A DNA stretch of 64,000 nt from Hominisplanchenecus_A murintestinalis (GTDB lineage Bacteria; Bacillota; Clostridia; Lachnospirales; Lachnospiraceae), in assembly GCF_943193015.1 (NCBI RefSeq), contig NZ_CALPCM010000006.1, positions 1 through 64,000 of the forward strand. Direction: 5' to 3'. The first letter of the stretch is position 1. The number at the start of each line of letters is the position of its first letter. This document shows positions 59,801-64,000 of the stretch, piece by piece. A model generated the notes under the pieces. The model was given only the letters and a program-made list of their open reading frames with translations. It did no database searches and had not been told where the DNA came from. The translations under genes were made by a program, and so were the position numbers.

Positions 59801-60736
59801 ATGAAGAAATATTGTTTTGGGATTGATATTGGGGGAACTACGGTAAAATGCGGTTTATTTGACGTGCAGGGTAACGTTTTGGATAAATGGGAAATCAAAA
59901 CCCGTTCCGAAGGAAATGGCGAGAACATCATTCCGGATGTAGCGGCGGCAATTGAGACAAAGATTTCAGAAAAAGGGATTGAGAAAGCAGACATCGCAGG
60001 AATCGGTGTAGGCGTTCCAGGACCTGTAAATGAAGAAGGCGCAGTAGTCACGGCGGTTAATCTGCATTGGGGATATGTAGATCTTGCAGGCGAGATGGAA
60101 AAACTGACAGGTATTACTACGAAGGTTGGAAACGATGCGAATGTGGCGGCTCTGGGAGAGATGTGGAAGGGCGGCGGTGAAGGCCATAAGAATGTAGTGA
60201 TGGTTACGCTGGGAACCGGCGTCGGCGGCGGTATTATCATTGGCGGGAAAATCCTTACCGGAAGTCATGGAGCAGGCGGCGAAATCGGTCATATCCACGT
60301 TGAGGACAAGATGGACAAGCCTTGCGGCTGCGGTAATAAGGGCTGCCTGGAGCAAGTGGCTTCTGCTACCGGAGTTGTATATCTGGCAAATAAGAAACTT
60401 GCAGAAAGCAGCATGTCGTCAGTGTTGAGAGAGGGAGAGGTTTCTGCAAAGACCGTGTTCGATGCAGTGAAAGCCGGGGACACATTGGCATGTGAAGTAG
60501 CAGAGGAGTTTGGAAAATACCTTGGGACTGCCTTGGCTAGTGTTACAGGCGTAGTAGACCCGGAAATCTTTGTAATCGGCGGCGGCGTATCAAAAGCCGG
60601 AACCGTGATTCTGGATTATGTAAAGAAATATTACGTGAATTATGTGCTGGATGCCTGCAAGGGAACAGAGTTTGCATTGGCAACGCTGGGAAATGACGCG
60701 GGTATTTATGGCGCGGCAAGGATGGTAATAGAGTAA
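59801..60736 (+). CDS. glk: ROK-family glucokinase
   Basis: A 311-residue sugar kinase. The ATP-binding DIGGTTVKCGLF starts the protein, the sugar site is GNDANVAALGE, and the zinc motif CGCGNKGCLEQVAS (CXCGXXGCXE) is complete. There is no N-terminal DNA-binding domain, so it is an enzyme, not a repressor. GTAAGGAGG precedes the ATG. A terminator follows directly. Confidence 0.92.
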   Translation: MKKYCFGIDIGGTTVKCGLFDVQGNVLDKWEIKTRSEGNGENIIPDVAAAIETKISEKGIEKADIAGIGVGVPGPVNEEGAVVTAVNLHWGYVDLAGEMEKLTGITTKVGNDANVAALGEMWKGGGEGHKNVVMVTLGTGVGGGIIIGGKILTGSHGAGGEIGHIHVEDKMDKPCGCGNKGCLEQVASATGVVYLANKKLAESSMSSVLREGEVSAKTVFDAVKAGDTLACEVAEEFGKYLGTALASVTGVVDPEIFVIGGGVSKAGTVILDYVKKYYVNYVLDACKGTEFALATLGNDAGIYGAARMVIE

Positions 60737-60750
60737 AAAGATGCTATGTG

Positions 60751-60790
60751 AAAATGGCGTACCGGATATAGAAGTCTGGTACGCCATTTT
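60751..60790 (+). terminator. Intrinsic terminator after the glucokinase gene
   Basis: A 16-bp stem with one G-U pair (60751-60766 with 60775-60790), 8-base loop, ending in TTTTG. It starts 14 bases after the stop and also faces the convergent gene at 60894. Confidence 0.88.
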
Positions 60791-60893
60791 GTGCCCGCGG
60801 GCAACGATCCAAGCGACTGTATGCAGGTATTTGGCGACTGCCGCGAGGGTCAATACCGTCCTTTGAGACGGGGGATTTGACTAGAGAAAAAGG

Positions 60894-61436
60894 TTATGCA
60901 AACAGTTCCAGAACTCCAATTAGAATTAATAAAACTGCTGAAAATGGAGTGAGAACGGAAAAAAATCTGCAGCGCAGGAATTTCTGCCCTAAAATAACAC
61001 TGACCTGGATGCTGAGGCAGGAAAAAAGCATAGAAAAGAATCCTACCCATATGGGAGAGAGAGACATTACGCCTGCGCTAAGTGAAGGTGGAATACAATT
61101 CACTGCCAGTACGAAACCAAGGATTAGTACGTCTGTGAACCTGGGTGTTTCCTGGAGCTCGGGGGTATCATTTTTTTGCGTTATGCTTTGGTAGAGACAG
61201 AAAATTCCAAAAAGAATCATGATAGCGGAAGCAATCAGATTCGTATAGAACAGGAAATGACCGGAAATCAAACGGGCGGCACAGGTAGAGCCAAAGGCAC
61301 ATAGCCCGGTCGTGCCGCCGATTATTAAGTTTTGCCATATAGAAAGTCTCTGATGGCGTATGCCCAGATGAATCCCAATCAGCAGATTATCCAGGTTTAC
61401 GGCAAGGCCAATCAGAAGAGCCATAAAGATATTCAT
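60894..61436 (-). CDS. ytaF: MntP/YtaF-like membrane protein
   Basis: A 180-residue six-helix protein. Duplicated motifs NLDNLLIGIHLGIR near the N-terminus and VLAVNCIPPSLSAGV in the second half fit the MntP/YtaF family. MntP exports manganese; YtaF is sporulation-associated with unknown substrate. The DN pair in the first half is kept and the second half has NC, so the Mn2+ role is uncertain. AGAGGTG precedes the ATG. Repeat R3 lies just upstream. Confidence 0.7.
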   Translation of the reverse strand: MNIFMALLIGLAVNLDNLLIGIHLGIRHQRLSIWQNLIIGGTTGLCAFGSTCAARLISGHFLFYTNLIASAIMILFGIFCLYQSITQKNDTPELQETPRFTDVLILGFVLAVNCIPPSLSAGVMSLSPIWVGFFSMLFSCLSIQVSVILGQKFLRCRFFSVLTPFSAVLLILIGVLELFA

Positions 61437-61479
61437 AGTTCACCTCTTTGTGCGACAGTCCATACTTTTATTGCAGTTT

Positions 61480-61605
61480 CCCGGCGTCCGGCGTAAGCGC
61501 GGTAACTTCCGGTTTCGCAGACTTCAGGTGTAAACACGGAGAACTATCAGTTCCGTAACTGTCTGGGATGAGCGGTAAACTCCCCGACAAACCGCAATTT
61601 GAAAG
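61480..61605 (+). repeat. Intergenic 37-38 bp tandem repeat element, copy R3
   Basis: It contains a partial unit (61480-61504), a diverged 38-bp unit (61505-61542), a good unit starting ACTATCAGTTCCGTAACTG at 61543, and the tail GACAAACCGCAATTTGAAA (61586-61604). Arrangement and tail match R1 at 124-252. It occupies the divergent region between ytaF-like and the metal permease, 43 bp before the latter's promoter. Confidence 0.75.
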
Positions 61606-61647
61606 CGGAACTGTTACCTCCCTACAATTTATTCAGAAAATACAAAG

Positions 61648-61676
61648 TTGTGAAAGCGACGATTCCGTGTTATGAT
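61648..61676 (+). promoter_or_regulatory. Promoter of the putative metal permease
   Basis: TTGTGA (61648-61653), 17 bp, TATGAT (61671-61676), 60 bp upstream of the chosen start. The sequence around the -35 (ATACAAAGTTGTGA) resembles ATACAGTTGTGA before pfkA, so promoter and repeat may travel together. Confidence 0.65.
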
Positions 61677-61735
61677 GGATACTCATGAAGGTGCGGGCGC
61701 TGTCAGAAGCGTCTGCCGCCTGGAGGGGAGGATAT

Positions 61736-62593
61736 ATGATAGCAGATGTTTTGATGGATGCCGCGCTGGACAGCGTGAAGATGCTGCCGTTTCTTCTGGC
61801 GGCTTTTCTGTTGATGGAATGGCTGGAGAAATATTCAGGGGAATATATGAACCGGCTGCTGGCTAAGGTAGGGCATGCAGGCCCTTTGGCGGGGGCGCTT
61901 TTGGGTTGTGTGCCGCAGTGTGGTTTTTCGGTGGTGGCGGCGAATCTGTACGCGGGAGGAATCATTACACCGGGAACGATTCTGGCAGTCTTTTTGGCGA
62001 CATCGGATGAGGCGGTTCTGATTTTGATGGGAAATCCGGGGCGCGGAAGAGAAATTCTGTGGCTTTTGGCGGCGAAGGTTGTGATTGGCACGGCGGCGGG
62101 CTATTTGATTGATACATGGATTCCGGAACGTCATAGTTATGAAGAAGATATGGAGCGTATCTGCGCGGACTGCGGCTGTCACGGGCATACACATGAACAT
62201 GGAAAAGGACATGTTTTCCAGGCGGCATTGCATCATACGGTAAGCGTATTTGCATATATTTTCGTTTTTACAGGGATTTTGAATCTGGCGATAGAGTTGG
62301 TGGGAATAGAAAAGCTTTCAGCGGTGCTGATGGGGGATTCCCTGCTTCAGCCGCTGCTTGCGGCTCTGGTCGGCATGATTCCCAATTGTGCTTCTTCTGT
62401 AATGCTGACACAGCTTTACCTGAGCGGAGCTATTAGCTTTGCTTCCGCAGTCGCGGGACTTTGTACGGGAGCAGGACTGGGGCTGGCGGTGCTTTTCCGG
62501 ATGAATGAAGATAAGAAGGAGAGTTTGAAAATCACAGGACTATTGTATGCAGCCGGAGCCGTATCGGGCGTAGTTCTGAGTTTTTTTGGATAA
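61736..62593 (+). CDS. Putative heavy-metal/manganese permease (ArsP_2-like)
   Basis: A 285-residue, roughly ten-helix membrane protein with an internal duplication. LLGCVPQCGFSVVAANLYAGGIITPGTILAVFLATSDEA in the first half mirrors VGMIPNCASSVMLTQLYLSGAISFASAVAGLCTGAG in the second. A central cytoplasmic loop, CADCGCHGHTHEHGKGH, offers Cys and His metal ligands. The family is annotated as a 10-TM metal exporter, and transport is not shown here. The ATG at 61736 follows GGGAGG; an earlier ATG (61685) lacks a site. Confidence 0.7.
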   Translation: MIADVLMDAALDSVKMLPFLLAAFLLMEWLEKYSGEYMNRLLAKVGHAGPLAGALLGCVPQCGFSVVAANLYAGGIITPGTILAVFLATSDEAVLILMGNPGRGREILWLLAAKVVIGTAAGYLIDTWIPERHSYEEDMERICADCGCHGHTHEHGKGHVFQAALHHTVSVFAYIFVFTGILNLAIELVGIEKLSAVLMGDSLLQPLLAALVGMIPNCASSVMLTQLYLSGAISFASAVAGLCTGAGLGLAVLFRMNEDKKESLKITGLLYAAGAVSGVVLSFFG

Positions 62594-62604
62594 TACATGC
62601 AAAA

Positions 62605-62648
62605 GAAAGAGCCTTATCGTACGTGGAAAGTATCGGTAAGGCTCTTTC
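62605..62648. terminator. Bidirectional terminator between permease and methyltransferase genes
   Basis: GAAAGAGCCTTA (62605-62616) pairs perfectly with TAAGGCTCTTTC (62637-62648). On the minus strand the hairpin is followed by TTTTG. It serves the convergent genes at 61736 and 62702. Confidence 0.75.
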
Positions 62649-62701
62649 TGAAAGCAGGCATGTTTTTTGCTGTAGTTTGGAAAGTTGCACAGTTGTGTAT
62701 T

Positions 62702-63559
62702 TTACCGGCTCCACCGCCCGGAGGCGCCGCAGGGAAGTACCAGCCCGTTTGAGGAGACGGGCAGTCCGACCTCCTGGGAATCTACGGTTCCGTGGAACTG
62801 TCTCAGCTCTGTGGCGAGCATATAAGTCAGGACAGCCGGAGCCAATCCGGTTGTGTAGGAATTGACAAGAAAAAAGAGTGGGTCGTCACTGAGAAGCCTG
62901 GTACAGAGCTTTATCAGCGGGTGGATAGCATCTTCGATTTTCCATATTTCGCCTTTGGGACCTCTTCCGTAGGAAGGAGGATCCATGATAACGGCGTCAT
63001 AGTGATTTCCACGCCGAATTTCCCGCTCTACGAATTTTACACAGTCGTCTACGATCCAGCGGATGGGGGCCTCAGCTAGCCCGGAAGAGCGGGCGTTTTC
63101 TTTCGCCCATCCGACCATGCCTTTGGAAGCGTCTACATGAGTAACGCTTGCCCCGGCGGCGGCAGCGGCGAGGGTGGCGCCGCCTGTGTAGGCGAAAAGG
63201 TTCAGGACTTTAACGGGTCTTCCGGCAGTCTTGATTTTCTCAGAAAACCAGTCCCAGTTTGCTGCCTGCTCAGGGAAAAGCCCGGTGTGTTTGAAGCTGA
63301 AGGGTTTCAGGTTAAAGGTAAGGCTTTTGTAATGGATGCTCCATTGCTGGGGGAGGGAAAAGAATTCCCACTCGCCGCCGCCTTTTTTGCTGCGGTGGTA
63401 GTGGCCGTCCATTTTTTTCCAGCCCCGGTGTATTTTGGGGGTATCCCAGATAACCTGGGGGTCCGGGCGCACCAGAAGATAGTCTCCCCAGCGCTCTAAT
63501 TTTTCACCGCATGAAGTATCGATGACTTCATAATCCTTCCAATTTTGTGCAATCCACAT
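62702..63559 (-). CDS. RlmI-like class I SAM-dependent methyltransferase
   Basis: A 285-residue methyltransferase. Motif I VLNLFAYTGGATLAAAAAGASVTHVDAS and the catalytic DPPSYGRGPKGE identify the RlmI/RlmK-like group that methylates 23S rRNA bases. The N-terminal PUA domain of RlmI is absent, so this is the short form common in Firmicutes, with unknown target. AAAGGA lies nine bases before the ATG. It closely follows the GNAT gene (6 bp), with which it is probably co-transcribed. Confidence 0.8.
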   Translation of the reverse strand: MWIAQNWKDYEVIDTSCGEKLERWGDYLLVRPDPQVIWDTPKIHRGWKKMDGHYHRSKKGGGEWEFFSLPQQWSIHYKSLTFNLKPFSFKHTGLFPEQAANWDWFSEKIKTAGRPVKVLNLFAYTGGATLAAAAAGASVTHVDASKGMVGWAKENARSSGLAEAPIRWIVDDCVKFVEREIRRGNHYDAVIMDPPSYGRGPKGEIWKIEDAIHPLIKLCTRLLSDDPLFFLVNSYTTGLAPAVLTYMLATELRQFHGTVDSQEVGLPVSSNGLVLPCGASGRWSR

Positions 63560-63565
63560 GATTCT

Positions 63566-64000
63566 CTATTCCTTTCTGTAAAATGTATGATGCGTGTGTT
63601 CCATATCCAAAGAACGAAACCAGTAAGTATAAAAATATTCAAATCCCAGGGAGCGGTACAGGCTCTTTGCAGGTTCGTTTTCCGTGGTAACCTGGAGATA
63701 TGCATTCGCCGCCCCTTTTTTCTGCGCCTCAGATAAAACAGCGCTGCAGATGGCGCGTGCAAAATGTTTCCGTCGGCAGCTGGCGTCCACATAGATGGCG
63801 TATAGCCCCACATGTCCTCTGTCAAGAATCCCAAGCCCGGATGCCACGGGGCGTCCGTCAATTTCGATAAATGCTGCGATAGTTTCTTTCGGAATTGCCT
63901 TAAACATGGAAGGGACGATGCGGCGCAGCGTGGGGTTTGTGGTTCCGTTCAGGCGGAAAAGAGAAGAAATCCATTCGTCCGTAATTCGGTCGCGGAGCTG
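63566..64000 (-). CDS. GNAT-family N-acetyltransferase (partial)
   Basis: The open frame continues to the window edge, so the N-terminus is missing; 144 residues are visible. The acetyl-CoA loop appears as YVDASCRRKHFARAICSAVL (the V-X5-R/Q-X2-G/A pattern, here modified) with the typical LYRSLGFEYFYTYW end. A domain before it (RITDEWISSLFRLNG) suggests a longer protein. Substrate unknown. Confidence 0.75.
   Translation of the reverse strand, partial: QLRDRITDEWISSLFRLNGTTNPTLRRIVPSMFKAIPKETIAAFIEIDGRPVASGLGILDRGHVGLYAIYVDASCRRKHFARAICSAVLSEAQKKGAANAYLQVTTENEPAKSLYRSLGFEYFYTYWFRSLDMEHTHHTFYRKE

Noticed and set aside
1..64000. CRISPR arrays, rRNA, tRNA, IS elements and prophage genes
   Set aside because: I looked for repeat-spacer periodicity, tRNA T-arms, transposase or integrase motifs and terminal inverted repeats around genes. 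Nothing convincing was found. The 37-bp tandem repeats have no spacers.

Overview
The window looks like a chromosomal segment of a moderate-GC, spore-forming anaerobic Firmicute, most likely Lachnospiraceae (Clostridia). Supporting evidence: a SipL-type spore coat protein (DUF3794 plus LysM), a YtaF/MntP-type protein, YwmB directly after the ATP synthase genes, strong GGAGG ribosome-binding sites, zinc-binding S14 and adenylate kinase, a KOW protein between map and infA, and an ATP synthase c subunit with a Na+-type ligand set. There is no phage, integrase, IS transposase, CRISPR array, rRNA or tRNA that I can see.

Layout. 0.3-3.7 kb: pabA-pabB-HAD phosphatase-pabC, the p-aminobenzoate branch of folate synthesis. 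3.7-6.8 kb: PrcB-like lipoprotein, SipL, Mrp/ApbC ATPase. 6.9-10.9 kb (minus strand): coaBC, a small conserved protein, KtrB-type K+ transporter, AI-2E permease, sharing a bidirectional terminator with mrp. 11-17 kb: a MacB-like ABC ATPase and a 1145-residue FtsX permease with a long coiled coil, separated by an AAA-ATPase/PD-(D/E)XK protein. 17.1-19.8 kb: rsmF-like, cutC, tadA. 19.8-21.1 kb (minus): MATE efflux pump with an attenuator-like leader. 21.4-25.4 kb: two-component system, RluA-family pseudouridine synthase, second AI-2E permease. 25.5-32.6 kb: complete F1Fo ATP synthase operon atpZ-I-B-E-F-H-A-G-D-C, then ywmB. 33.5-34.6 kb: an AT-rich stretch and a frameshifted secreted-protein gene. 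34.6-47.8 kb: the S10-spc ribosomal operon from rpsJ to infA. 48-49.9 kb: BlaI-like repressor, M56 protease and a tiny secreted peptide. 50.3-52.6 kb: panD, panC and a BASS transporter. 52.8-57.5 kb: pfkA, dnaX, ybaB, recR, hprK. 57.7-59.7 kb: an AT-rich two-gene insert (YwgA/Panacea-like plus HD phosphohydrolase). 59.8-64 kb: ROK glucokinase, YtaF-like protein, putative metal permease, RlmI-like methyltransferase, and a GNAT gene running off the edge.

The most unusual signals are non-coding. (a) A 37-38 bp repeat family sits between a gene end and the next promoter at three sites, possibly four. (b) A double-hairpin leader cassette that includes the ribosome-binding site occurs just upstream of both the MATE gene and atpD. 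(c) In two places the next gene's promoter is built into the preceding terminator hairpin. (d) Long structured spacers lie inside the ribosomal operon and between atpC and ywmB. The best protein-level candidates for an undescribed system are the BlaI/M56/secreted-peptide trio, the YwgA-HD pair, and the panD-panC-BASS set, which suggests pantoate salvage.
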